Assembly (NCBI GenBank): GCA_964436635.1
Contig: CAYTDM010000013.1
Span: forward strand, 1-58,424
Direction: 5' to 3'
DNA: 58,424 nucleotides
From: DASRQK01 sp964436635
GTDB taxonomy: Bacteria > Bacteroidota > Bacteroidia > Sphingobacteriales > Sphingobacteriaceae
Positions 1 through 8,723 of the stretch are shown here, piece by piece. Under the pieces are notes generated by a model. It was not told where the DNA came from, did not search any database, and worked only from the letters and a program-made list of their open reading frames with translations. Within the stretch, counting starts at the first letter, position 1. Every line of letters begins with the position of its first letter. The position numbers and the translations under genes are program-made.

Positions 1-570
1 TATACTATTCAAGGAGAAGGCGCGAATACAGGGACCGCAGCGTATTTCATTCGGTTAGGTGGATGCGATGTTGGTTGCCATTGGTGCGATGTGAAAGAAA
101 GTTGGGATGCGTTGAAACATCCATTGGTTTCCATCTCTGAACTGGTTGAAAGGGCATTATCTACACCTGCAAAAACAGTGGTAATCACAGGAGGCGAACC
201 ATTAATGTATGATTTAAACCCGTTGACAGAGGCTTTAAAACAGGCAGGAATTCGCCTATTATTAGAAACTTCAGGAGCCTACCCCCTTTCTGGCATATGG
301 GACTGGATTTGCGTTTCGCCAAAGAAATTTAAAGTTCCACTTCCCGAAGTCCTGGAAGTCGCTCACGAATTAAAAGTTGTCGTTTTTAATAAAACTGACT
401 TTGAATGGGCAGAAAAACACGCTGTTTCGACCCACCAATCGTGTCAATTATTTTTACAGCCAGAATGGTCGAAAGTGGAATTAGTGACCCCCTTGATTGT
501 AGAGTATGTAAAAGCGAATCCAGCTTGGAAAATCTCCTTACAAACACACAAATACATGGATATTCCATAA
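1..570 (+). CDS. queE: 7-carboxy-7-deazaguanine synthase (radical SAM), 5' end missing
   Basis: The frame is open from the first base, so the start lies outside the window. The visible part has the radical-SAM cluster motif C-x3-C-x2-C in GGCDVGCHWCDVKESWD (about residues 21-37 of the visible part), followed by the TGGEPL glycine-rich SAM-binding segment. The CDVGCHWCD spacing and the following W-D are characteristic of QueE. QueE converts 6-carboxytetrahydropterin to 7-carboxy-7-deazaguanine in the cytoplasm, on the route to preQ0 and queuosine. Only 190 residues are seen; the family is usually about 200-220, so little is missing. It faces the hyperacidic-protein gene convergently across 82 bases in which I see no clear hairpin terminator. 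Confidence 0.93.
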   Translation, partial: YTIQGEGANTGTAAYFIRLGGCDVGCHWCDVKESWDALKHPLVSISELVERALSTPAKTVVITGGEPLMYDLNPLTEALKQAGIRLLLETSGAYPLSGIWDWICVSPKKFKVPLPEVLEVAHELKVVVFNKTDFEWAEKHAVSTHQSCQLFLQPEWSKVELVTPLIVEYVKANPAWKISLQTHKYMDIP

Positions 571-652
571 CGGGACATCCTCATCGCACGCACCTTACCA
601 CTTTTTTACACCTCTGACAAAGCTTTTTTTAAGCCCCGTACTTAGTTTCTAT

Positions 653-2086
653 TTAGCTGTAGCGTCTCTGTAAAATGCTATATAACTTTTGAACCGTTTC
701 GGGTTTGGTTGCCCAAAGATTTTTCACGGAATAATTCGAAGTCAAAAACTCGTCCGCCTCTTCCATATTATCGTATCGATTCAAAATTTCGATTGCTTCA
801 CTGTAAGCTAAACTATATCCATTAAAAAGATCTTTAATAAATAGCAGCTTATCATTTAGACTAATTGCAGCCTTCAAATCATGGATCTTAGCCTGGTCAT
901 TACGATTTATAGCAGTTGAATGTCCAGTTGAATTGGATGTAGGTTGTCTTTGCTGCATTTGGGCCCCAAACAATTCATTCACGGACATCGGACGGGCTTC
1001 CTGTGAAGCAGTTGTTCCATATCCAGCAAACAAATCTTCGACGGGAGAAGCCGGTTGACTCACTACAGACTGCCCTTCATTCGAAACCTCTTTTGATTGG
1101 TCCGCGCCTACTGATTGATTCGCGTCTGCTGATTGATTCCCGCCTGCTGATTGGTCCGCGCCTGCTGGATAATTCTCTGGTGCTGATTCCGATTGAATGC
1201 GGTGATCCAGTCCTGTAGGCACTTCAAATCTTGGTGTAAACAACGGCAAATCTTCAACTATTTGATCCTCATCCTGAATTGACAATTCGTTTTCATCGTA
1301 ATACAACTCCACTTCTTCATCTACCTCTTCTATAAGTTCATCCTCACTTTCTTCTGAAAATAACTTCTCATCTTCTTCACTAAAACTCAAGTAGCTTTTC
1401 TCTTCTACCTGTTCTTCGACTGTCTCTCTGCTAGCCGCAATGCCTTCTTGAGTTTCCATCTCGTGCCCAATCTGCATCTCCTCTTCCGACTCATCCAAAT
1501 AAACGGTCGATTCTTCTATATCTAAGATTAAATCGTCGTCTTCATCATCCTCGTCATCTTCATCGTCATCTTCATCGTCGTCGTCATCATCCTCCTCGTC
1601 ATCTTCATCATCCTCCTCGTCATCTTCATCATCCTCCTCGTCATCTTCATCACCTTCATAGATGTAGTCATCCTCTTCGTCATCGTCATCGTCATCGTAG
1701 AGCAGTTCGACCACCAATTCATCTTCTTCAAATTCCCCTGCTTCATCCTCCTCTTCCTCTTCTTCCTCTAAATTCAATTCATTCTCAACTTCCAGCTCAC
1801 TTATTTCCTCTTCAGCTATTTGCAAAGCAGGAGCTTCTTGTTCGTTCGATGATTGGTTTATTAAAGGTTGAACGACATCCATTCCTGAAACTTCTCCCTT
1901 GGCAGAAGCTTCAATTAGGGCTCTTCTTAGAACAGACACATTAGCGGCCATAAATTGAACGGTCGCCTCCAACAACTCTAAATCCAGTGGATTTAGTTGA
2001 TTTTTTGCACTATTTAATTGAATAAACTGCTCTTGGACATCCGTTAAAATGCTTCCAATGGTTGATAAATCCGGTCTGTTGGTCAT
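653..2086 (-). CDS. hyperacidic low-complexity protein, conserved Bacteroidota C-terminal region
   Basis: 477 residues, unrecognised function. Residues 1-65 look helical and soluble. Residues about 90-280 are dominated by Asp and Glu, including 40 acidic residues in succession (146-185). Residues 308-331 are four hexapeptide repeats of the form (A/V)(G/D)(A/G)(D/N)QS. Residues about 398-477 (KIHDLKAAISLNDKLLFIKD and what follows) are a well-behaved segment that I recognise as a recurring C-terminal region of uncharacterised Bacteroidota proteins. No signal peptide or membrane segment is seen, so it is probably cytoplasmic. The acidic part is encoded by a perfect 21-bp tandem repeat (1589-1651). 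A consensus promoter lies at 2113-2144. The start is the first ATG after that promoter. The gene diverges from tdk. Confidence 0.75.
   Translation of the reverse strand: MTNRPDLSTIGSILTDVQEQFIQLNSAKNQLNPLDLELLEATVQFMAANVSVLRRALIEASAKGEVSGMDVVQPLINQSSNEQEAPALQIAEEEISELEVENELNLEEEEEEEDEAGEFEEDELVVELLYDDDDDDEEDDYIYEGDEDDEEDDEDDEEDDEDDEEDDDDDDEDDDEDDEDDEDDDLILDIEESTVYLDESEEEMQIGHEMETQEGIAASRETVEEQVEEKSYLSFSEEDEKLFSEESEDELIEEVDEEVELYYDENELSIQDEDQIVEDLPLFTPRFEVPTGLDHRIQSESAPENYPAGADQSAGGNQSADANQSVGADQSKEVSNEGQSVVSQPASPVEDLFAGYGTTASQEARPMSVNELFGAQMQQRQPTSNSTGHSTAINRNDQAKIHDLKAAISLNDKLLFIKDLFNGYSLAYSEAIEILNRYDNMEEADEFLTSNYSVKNLWATKPETVQKLYSILQRRYS
1589..1651. repeat. perfect 21-bp tandem repeat, three copies, inside a coding region
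   Basis: Three identical contiguous 21-bp units (1589-1609, 1610-1630, 1631-1651) encode a seven-residue Asp/Glu unit of the hyperacidic protein. Flanking sequence continues as degenerate GAT/GAC/GAA triplets. Because 21 is a multiple of three, copy-number change would alter the length of the acidic tract without breaking the frame. Confidence 0.95.
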
Positions 2087-2112
2087 GGTACTAATTCTAA
2101 GATATTACTTTT

Positions 2113-2144
2113 CAAATCTAATTAAAAATGCGTTTATTTGCAAA
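2113..2144 (-). promoter_or_regulatory. Bacteroidota-type promoter for the hyperacidic protein gene
   Basis: On the minus strand TTTG (2144-2141), 20 bases, then TAGATTTG (2120-2113), an exact match to TTTG-N(19-21)-TAnnTTTG. The start codon is 26 bases further on. The region also holds an inverted repeat TTATTTG/CAAATAA (2134-2140/2146-2152) that overlaps the -33 element and could be an operator or chance. Confidence 0.7.
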
Positions 2145-2182
2145 ACAAATAAGTTTTTTAAGAATCAATTATCCATCATAAA

Positions 2183-2776
2183 ATGCTCTTTTTCGAACAG
2201 CAACATTCACAAAATGACAGGAGGCCGGGAAGTATAGAAGTAATCTGTGGATCGATGTTTTCAGGAAAAACCGAAGAATTAATTCGAAGGATGAAGCGTG
2301 CGCAATATGCGAGAATGCAAGTTGAAATCTTTAAGCCTGCCGTGGATAAGCGTTATCATGAAGAGGACATTGTGTCTCATGACTTAAACAGTATACCCTC
2401 GACTCCGGTTGATCATTCATCTGCAATTTTATTGCTTAGCCAAAACACCCAAGTGGTTGGGATCGATGAAGCCCAATTTTTTGACGAAGGCTTAGTAGAG
2501 GTTTGTAATGAATTAGCAAACCGGGGGATCCGTGTGATTGTGGCCGGTCTTGATATGGATTATATGGGCCGACCTTTCGGGCCGATTCCTGCTTTAATGG
2601 CGACTGCTGAAGACGTCACAAAAGTCCATGCGATTTGCATGTGTTGTGGTGCTCCCGCAAACTACTCATTCCGAATAACGGAAAACAATAACACTTTATT
2701 ATTGGGAGAAAAAGACCATTATGAACCGAGATGCAGGACCTGCTTTTACAAAGGGTTACAGGCCAAACACGATTAA
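2183..2776 (+). CDS. tdk: thymidine kinase (type II, zinc-containing)
   Basis: 197 residues, the usual length. It phosphorylates thymidine (and deoxyuridine) with ATP in the salvage pathway. The sequence shows the P-loop GSMFSGKT (about residues 27-34), the Walker-B-like segment VVGIDEAQFFD (catalytic Glu in DEAQFF), and the two zinc-binding Cys pairs C-x2-C (CMCC) and C-x2-C (CRTC) near the C terminus. The lasso region with R-I-T follows. The start ATG at 2183 gives the short N-terminal extension normal for the Bacteroidota enzyme; an upstream start would read into the promoter of the divergent gene. Stands alone, convergent with the gpx-like gene. Confidence 0.96.
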   Translation: MLFFEQQHSQNDRRPGSIEVICGSMFSGKTEELIRRMKRAQYARMQVEIFKPAVDKRYHEEDIVSHDLNSIPSTPVDHSSAILLLSQNTQVVGIDEAQFFDEGLVEVCNELANRGIRVIVAGLDMDYMGRPFGPIPALMATAEDVTKVHAICMCCGAPANYSFRITENNNTLLLGEKDHYEPRCRTCFYKGLQAKHD

Positions 2777-2816
2777 TCGCACTTGCCTGTCCCTGTTCAT
2801 TTAGCTATAAATTCGA

Positions 2817-3335
2817 CTATAACTTACTCGTCAATTCTTCAGATAGCGGCTCTACTTTAGAACGGAAACGGTGAACCAATTTCCCATTTTCATCGATCAG
2901 AAACTTTTCAAAATTCCAGTTTATATCCCCTTTAAAATCAGGGTTTTCGGCGGAAGTCAAATAGTCAAACAAAGGTGATATGGCATCTCCTTTAACTTCA
3001 GTCTTCTCAGATAAAAGAAAAGTCACGCCGTAATTCTCTTCGCAAAATTCTAAAATTTCATCGTTCGACTCGAATTCTTGCTCTCTAAAATTTCCTGAAG
3101 GAAATCCGATCACCACTAAGTCCTTCCCATACTTTTCAGAAAGCTCTTGCAAACCTGCGTACTGCTTCGTGTAACCACATTTAGAAGCCGTGTTTACAAT
3201 CAATATTTTTTTACCTTTAAACTGAGATAAAGAAACTTGTTTGCCATCAATGCTCGTAAATTCAAAACGATGCACGCCTTCATTTGCGAAGCCAACAAAT
3301 AAGGTGGCTACCAATAAACTTAATAAAATTTTCAT
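2817..3335 (-). CDS. exported glutathione-peroxidase family protein
   Basis: 172 residues with an N-terminal signal peptide (residues 1-17), so it probably acts in the periplasm. The peroxidatic Cys53 lies in NTASKCGYTKQY, and the WNFEKFLID segment carries the conserved Trp and Asn. The usual FPCNQFGGQE segment reads FPSGNFREQE: the first Cys is Ser, while the Gln is kept. A second Cys lies in EFCEENYG, where thioredoxin-dependent members carry the resolving Cys, so a thiol peroxidase using thioredoxin-like reductants is more likely than true glutathione use. Its start overlaps the stop of the upstream kinase gene by four bases (ATGA), so the two are co-translated. Confidence 0.88.
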   Translation of the reverse strand: MKILLSLLVATLFVGFANEGVHRFEFTSIDGKQVSLSQFKGKKILIVNTASKCGYTKQYAGLQELSEKYGKDLVVIGFPSGNFREQEFESNDEILEFCEENYGVTFLLSEKTEVKGDAISPLFDYLTSAENPDFKGDINWNFEKFLIDENGKLVHRFRSKVEPLSEELTSKL

Positions 3336-4198
3336 AATTGTATTTCGTATTTTTTCTCCCGTTGAAACACAAAATCAAATAAGCGTTCAATAGGACTTTT
3401 TAAAACCATCCCCACTTGTACTCCGTATCGATTACATACATTACGCAAGTGAGTTTCAAAATGATAAGCAATAGACCCTACAAAATGACATGGATAGTCC
3501 ATAAAGTCTTCATAAGGTACAATATCTGTTTCAATATACTCGCTAAAGCCCTTTAATAAAAGCTCCTCCATATAAGGATGTTCGATTTGATCTGAAATAA
3601 ATGGAGCAAAGGAAGCGAGGTAGGTATTAGGCATGGGTTTTTGGTAGACATTTTTGATGACAGTTTCCTTATTAATGCGGTACTTCTCACCAAAGCGAAG
3701 GGATAATTCAGAAGGCATTCGGTCGTAGAGATAATCGGTAATTAATTGCTTTCCGAACCAAACCCCTGAACCTTCATCGCCGAGAACATAGCCTATTCCA
3801 TGCCTTGAAGGTAAAATGGACGTTCCATCGAAAAACGTGATATCCGATCCGGTACCTAAGGTTGCGATAAAACCTTTGTTTGTCCCACAAGTTGCATACG
3901 CTGAACCAACCAAATCAATTTCAACATCCACAAATGCATGAATAAACAATCTTGAAAGTGCATTGGAAACTATTTCCCTTCGATCAGGGCTCGAACAGCC
4001 AGATCCAAAAAAATACACTTCACTCACCTCGTCGGCATATGGGATGATTTCAGGCACATTTTTCAAAACCCGTTCAATATCCTTCTCATTCACAAAAAAA
4101 GGATTTAATCCCTTCGTAGTAAACGAAAGAGGTTTGCTATCGGGCAAGGCCAACATCCAATCGGACCGAGAAGAACCACTATCTGCAACTAAAATCAT
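3332..4198 (-). CDS. BadF/BadG/BcrA/BcrD ATPase-family kinase (N-acetylglucosamine kinase-like)
   Basis: 288 residues with an actin-like ATPase fold. Seen: the N-terminal phosphate-1 motif LVADSGSSRSDW, the phosphate-2 region FIATLGTGSD, and GDEGSGVWFGKQL, which is typical of the GlcNAc-kinase-like branch of the BadF family. In this phylum such proteins are usually annotated as N-acetylglucosamine kinases feeding amino sugars recovered from peptidoglycan into metabolism; the substrate here is inferred, not seen. A near-perfect promoter lies at 4232-4262. Forms a two-gene operon with the glutathione-peroxidase-like gene. Confidence 0.85.
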   Translation of the reverse strand: MILVADSGSSRSDWMLALPDSKPLSFTTKGLNPFFVNEKDIERVLKNVPEIIPYADEVSEVYFFGSGCSSPDRREIVSNALSRLFIHAFVDVEIDLVGSAYATCGTNKGFIATLGTGSDITFFDGTSILPSRHGIGYVLGDEGSGVWFGKQLITDYLYDRMPSELSLRFGEKYRINKETVIKNVYQKPMPNTYLASFAPFISDQIEHPYMEELLLKGFSEYIETDIVPYEDFMDYPCHFVGSIAYHFETHLRNVCNRYGVQVGMVLKSPIERLFDFVFQREKKYEIQL

Positions 4199-4231
4199 AT
4201 TTCTCTAAAATCCTAAAACACATTCGTTATT

Positions 4232-4262
4232 CAAATATAGAAAAAAAATCGCTTGCAGTCAA
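4232..4262 (-). promoter_or_regulatory. Bacteroidota-type promoter for the kinase-peroxidase pair
   Basis: Minus strand: TTG (4262-4260), 20 bases, TATATTTG (4239-4232), matching TTG-N20-TAnnTTTG, 33 bases before the kinase start codon. Confidence 0.7.
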
Positions 4263-4270
4263 TACGCACG

Positions 4271-5581
4271 CTAATCAAGCACCAGGGTTCCTGCAATCTG
4301 CTTTAAAGCGATTTCCGCCATTTTGGATTGATATAACGCGATGCTATAACGTGTACTCGCATCCACAAAATTACGCTGAGCTTCACGAAACTCTAAAGGC
4401 GCGATGCTTCCAAGTTTAAATTTTTCTAAGGTAATTTCTAAATTCTCTTGAGCAATTTCACGATTTGAAGCTTCCAACCTTACTAATTCCATATTGGTCG
4501 TATAAGTCCTGAAAGCCATTAAAAGACTGGCCTCAATTTCTTTGGTTAGCGCCTCTACTTGAATTTCCGCCGACTCGACTTGAATTTTCGCATTTCGCTC
4601 GTTTTTCTTTTGAATAAATCCATTAAAAATATTCATGCTGGCCGAGATTCCAAAATTCAAACCAATGTTTTGAGATTCCGTAGAAAAACCGATTGCATTC
4701 CTTGAATTGGATCGGGTGTACGCACTGGTTAAATTCACTTGAGGATACCGTTGCCCTTTTATTCTTTTTTCTTCGAGCTCCGCAAATCGCTGATCTAAAA
4801 TCGCCACCTTTAAGGTTGGATTTAGTTGCAACGCAGCGTTCAAAAGTTCCTCAAAATTTAATACTTCATTCATAGAAAATTCTTGCGCAACTTCAAATTC
4901 AAGGTGCGGATCCCTTGCCATCAGCTCATTTAATCGCACTTGCGCATTCCGATATTGATCTCTTTGGCGCAGTAAATTAGTCGTATCCGTATTTAGATCT
5001 ACACTTGCACTCAATACTTCAAGCTTGGATGCTCTACCGATTTGATAGCGATTTTCAGCTGTTTGATACCTAAACTGCGAAAGTTCTAAGGCGGTTTCTG
5101 TGGCCAAAATTAATTGCCTCTGCTGAATCAATTCATAATAGGTACTTAACACACCCGAGACTGTTTGCAATATAGCGCCTTTGAGTTGCGCCTCGCTCCG
5201 CAGTTCCAATTGTTGCAATTGCTCATAACGAGCAAACATTTGAAATCCATCAAAGATGGTCCAACGTAGATTCGCCCCATAAGAAGAGTTTCGGTTCCGA
5301 GCATTATCCATCTCCCGCACCTCCCCACTTAATAAGGTTTGACGGGTATTTTGGATAGACATGGCGGCGGCAGCATCGGCCGATACCACTGGCAACATAC
5401 CAGCGTTGCCCAAACTCACATTGTTTTGAGCGATCGCCTGATCATTCGCGACAAGTTTAATAGAATAATTATTATTTAATGCAATGGAAATGGCATCTTC
5501 CAATCTCAGAATTTCCTGAGCTTGTACTGAAATGGTGCCAACGAATATCCCAAACAGGGCTAAAACTCCTGCTAACCTCAT
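4271..5581 (-). CDS. TolC-family outer-membrane efflux protein
   Basis: 436 residues with a signal peptide (cleavage likely after SVQAQ). Two tandem outer-membrane-efflux repeats are visible: each begins with an LxxAIxxALxxN-like helix (LRLEDAISIALNNNYSIKL and FEELLNAALQLNPTLKVAIL) and contains long heptad-like helices. Together with the pump and adaptor encoded upstream it would form the outer-membrane duct of a tripartite exporter. Its start overlaps the pump stop by four bases (ATGA), the last step of a three-gene operon. A coding gap of about 70 bases separates it from the kinase gene's promoter. Confidence 0.93.
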   Translation of the reverse strand: MRLAGVLALFGIFVGTISVQAQEILRLEDAISIALNNNYSIKLVANDQAIAQNNVSLGNAGMLPVVSADAAAAMSIQNTRQTLLSGEVREMDNARNRNSSYGANLRWTIFDGFQMFARYEQLQQLELRSEAQLKGAILQTVSGVLSTYYELIQQRQLILATETALELSQFRYQTAENRYQIGRASKLEVLSASVDLNTDTTNLLRQRDQYRNAQVRLNELMARDPHLEFEVAQEFSMNEVLNFEELLNAALQLNPTLKVAILDQRFAELEEKRIKGQRYPQVNLTSAYTRSNSRNAIGFSTESQNIGLNFGISASMNIFNGFIQKKNERNAKIQVESAEIQVEALTKEIEASLLMAFRTYTTNMELVRLEASNREIAQENLEITLEKFKLGSIAPLEFREAQRNFVDASTRYSIALYQSKMAEIALKQIAGTLVLD

Positions 5582-8500
5582 GCTTCTACTTGTTTTTGTT
5601 GTTCTAATGCTTCTAACTCAGGATTCACTTTTCGCTCCCTTGACCACATTCCATAAACTGCTGGAATTACATATAAGGTCAAAATCAGGGAGAACATGGT
5701 TCCGCCAACGATGACTACCCCCATTCCTATCCGGCTGGTTGCCGCTGCTCCAAAGGCGACAGCGATGGGCAATGCACCCAAGGCAATGGTCAAACTTGTC
5801 ATCAAAATTGGACGCAAACGTGCCTCAGAAGCATGTACAATCGCCTCTTTCACGCTCATGCCTCGCTCTTTTAATTGATTGGCAAATTCAACAATTAATA
5901 TCCCGTTCTTCGTGACCAGCCCTATGAGCATAATCGTTCCGATCTGGCTAAAGATATTCCAAGTTTGTCCCGTCAGCCATAAGGATAACAAGGCCCCTGC
6001 GACCGCCATAGGTACGGTAAGGATAATAATAAATGGATCTAAGAAACTTTCAAATTGCGCAGCTAAAATTAGATAAACCAATAATAAGGCAAGACCAAAT
6101 GCAAACAAGGTGTTCGAGCTACTCTCTTGAAAATCCCGGGATTCTCCAGATAAATCAGTAGAGAAACTATCGTCCAATACTTCATCTGCAATGCGATCCA
6201 TGGCGGCTATACCGTCTGAAATCGTCATATTAGGCGCTAATGAAGCCGAAACAGTCGCGGACATAAATCGGTTATTATGATACAATTGTGGCGGACTGCT
6301 ACGCTCTTCCATTTTCACTAAATTATCCAATTGAATCAAGTTGCCATCGGCACCTCGAACGGTAATAGATGCCAAATCAAGCGGAGAACTACGGTCAGTT
6401 TGCATAAATTGACCGATGACTTGATATTGTTTGTCATTCATCAAAAAATACCCAAATCGCTGCCCACTTAATGAAAGTTGTAAGGTTTGTGCCACATCTA
6501 ACACAGACACCCCTAAACTTTGTGCTTTTTCACGATCGATGCTAATATTCAGCTCAGGACGGTTAAATTTCAAATTCACATCTACATTCACAAAGGTTGG
6601 ATCTTGTGTAGCCAAATCCATGAATTGAGGGATTTTCTCTTCCAATTTTTCAAAATTTGGCGCTTGAATGATGTATTGAATCGGCATGCCACCACGTCTA
6701 CCGACTGAAATCGTCGGTTGCTGAGATATAAAAGTTCTTGCACCGGTATATTGACGGACATGACGAGTTAAATCATCTACGATCTCTTGTTGAGATCGAT
6801 CGCGTTCGCTCGGGTCCACTAAACCAATGCGCATCCTACCAGAATTGGGCGACCCAGAACCTCCAAAACCAGGCGCGGTATTAATAATATTTACACGCTT
6901 TTCTGGCACAGAATCATTGATCAACCGGGTCATATCAGCCATATAGCGCTGCATATACTCATAGGTACTTCCTTCTGGCCCTGTAATGCTGGCACTCACT
7001 AAACTTCTATCCTCGTACGGTGCGGTTTCCTTTTTCAAGGTTACCCAGAAATACGCAATTAACCCAAAACAGATGGCCAAAATCGGGAAACTCATCCATT
7101 TTGCATGCATGAATTTTTTCAAAGAATTTGCGTAGCCGGTTGTCATTTTCACAAATAACGGCTCCGTCATTTCATAGAACTTGGAATGCTTAGGACCGCC
7201 TTTCCTCATCAAATAAGCATTCAACATTGGAGTTAAGGTCAAGGCGACAAAGGCGGAAATTAAAACGGCAGAAGCAATGACCACCCCAAATTCCCTAAAT
7301 AATCGCCCCACAAAACCTTCCATAAACATAACCGGAAGGAATACTGCGGCTAAGGTCACTGAAATAGAAATTACTGCAAAGAAAATCTCATTCGACCCCT
7401 TAATCGCAGCCTCCATAGGGTTTAAACCTTCTTCAATCTTTTTATAAATATTTTCCGTGACGACAATTCCATCATCCACCACTAAACCAGTAGCTAACAC
7501 AATCGCCAATAAGGTTAAGACGTTAATGGAAAACCCGAGCAGGTACATGATAAAAAACGTGGCTATCAACGATACAGGAATATCGATTAAGGGCCTAAAC
7601 GCAATGCTCCAGTTTCTAAAGAAAAGATAGATAATCAAGATCACTAACACCAAAGCGATTAAAATCGTTTCAGCAACCTCGGTCACCGATCTCTTAATAA
7701 ATAAGGTATTATCAATAGCGACATCCAATTCAATATCAGCCGGCACTTCATTTTTTAATTGTTCTAATCGTTCATAGAATATATTGGCGATTTCTATGTA
7801 ATTCGTTCCAGGTTGAGGAATAATCGCCATGGCCACCATCGGCGTCCCAGACTCACTGATATCGGTTTCTAAGTTTTCTGGTGCCAAAACCGCTTCACCA
7901 ATATCACTAAAACGAATGATTCTATCCCCTTCTGAACGGATAATTAATTGATTAAAATCTTGAACTGAAGTTAAGTTCCCAATCGTTTTAATGGTTAATT
8001 CTGTATTGGCTCCTGTAATTTTGCCGGAAGGCAACTCGACATTCTGACGATTTAATGCATTGCGAACGTCCAGTGGCGTTACCCCATAAGCTGCTAACTT
8101 CATTGGATCGATCCATAAACGCATTGCGTAGCGCTTTTGACCCCAAATTTGAATAGAACTGACGCCTGGTAAGGTTTGTATCCGCTGCGCAATCACATTA
8201 TCTGCAATATCATTTAAATCAAGTGCATCGCGTGTATTACTTCTCACCGTTAAGGTAATAATCGGTTCAGAATCCGCATCTGCTTTAGAAACCACAGGTG
8301 GCGCATTAATATCTTGTGGAAGGCTCCTGGATGCTTGCGAGACTTTATCCCGGACGTCGTTTGCTGCTTCCTCTAAATCTTTCCCTAAATTAAATTCAAT
8401 GTTAATCCGGCTAGATCCTTGGGAGGAAGTGGAAGATATGTTTCGTATACCATCGATTTGGTTGATCGCACGTTCTAAAGGTTCAGTAATTTGTGATTTT

Positions 8501-8676
8501 ATAATATCGGGATTTGCGCCCGCATAACTCGTGCTCACGGAAATGATGGGCGGGTCGATGGAAGGAAATTCACGAATTCCCAAAAATGAGTAGCCGACAA
8601 TCCCAAACAACACCAAAATCAGATTCATTACAATGGTAAGAACCGGGCGTTTTATACTCGTAGTAGATAAACTCAT
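5578..8676 (-). CDS. RND-family efflux pump, HAE-1 type inner-membrane permease
   Basis: 1032 residues, full length for an AcrB-like pump. Twelve predicted membrane helices in the usual 1+5+1+5 layout, two large periplasmic loops, and the proton-relay Asp-Asp pair in ATGLVVDDGIVVTENI near residue 400. The N-terminal motif of the family is present (SIDPPIISVSTSYAGANPD). It exports hydrophobic or amphiphilic compounds by proton antiport; the substrate cannot be read from the sequence. Middle gene of the adaptor-pump-channel operon; 47 bases separate it from the adaptor gene. Confidence 0.96.
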   Translation of the reverse strand: MSLSTTSIKRPVLTIVMNLILVLFGIVGYSFLGIREFPSIDPPIISVSTSYAGANPDIIKSQITEPLERAINQIDGIRNISSTSSQGSSRINIEFNLGKDLEEAANDVRDKVSQASRSLPQDINAPPVVSKADADSEPIITLTVRSNTRDALDLNDIADNVIAQRIQTLPGVSSIQIWGQKRYAMRLWIDPMKLAAYGVTPLDVRNALNRQNVELPSGKITGANTELTIKTIGNLTSVQDFNQLIIRSEGDRIIRFSDIGEAVLAPENLETDISESGTPMVAMAIIPQPGTNYIEIANIFYERLEQLKNEVPADIELDVAIDNTLFIKRSVTEVAETILIALVLVILIIYLFFRNWSIAFRPLIDIPVSLIATFFIMYLLGFSINVLTLLAIVLATGLVVDDGIVVTENIYKKIEEGLNPMEAAIKGSNEIFFAVISISVTLAAVFLPVMFMEGFVGRLFREFGVVIASAVLISAFVALTLTPMLNAYLMRKGGPKHSKFYEMTEPLFVKMTTGYANSLKKFMHAKWMSFPILAICFGLIAYFWVTLKKETAPYEDRSLVSASITGPEGSTYEYMQRYMADMTRLINDSVPEKRVNIINTAPGFGGSGSPNSGRMRIGLVDPSERDRSQQEIVDDLTRHVRQYTGARTFISQQPTISVGRRGGMPIQYIIQAPNFEKLEEKIPQFMDLATQDPTFVNVDVNLKFNRPELNISIDREKAQSLGVSVLDVAQTLQLSLSGQRFGYFLMNDKQYQVIGQFMQTDRSSPLDLASITVRGADGNLIQLDNLVKMEERSSPPQLYHNNRFMSATVSASLAPNMTISDGIAAMDRIADEVLDDSFSTDLSGESRDFQESSSNTLFAFGLALLLVYLILAAQFESFLDPFIIILTVPMAVAGALLSLWLTGQTWNIFSQIGTIMLIGLVTKNGILIVEFANQLKERGMSVKEAIVHASEARLRPILMTSLTIALGALPIAVAFGAAATSRIGMGVVIVGGTMFSLILTLYVIPAVYGMWSRERKVNPELEALEQQKQVEA

Positions 8677-8723
8677 CCTATTTAATTATCAAAAATTTAT
8701 GGCTAAATAATAATTGTAAAATC

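Noticed and set aside
1003..1746. Open frames opposite and beside the acidic-protein gene
   Set aside because: They are products of GAT/GAA-type triplet repeats, which lack stops in other frames, and have no start context or family resemblance.
2134..2152. Inverted repeat between the acidic-protein gene and tdk as a terminator
   Set aside because: It lies between divergent genes, overlaps a promoter element and is all A/T except for one pair.
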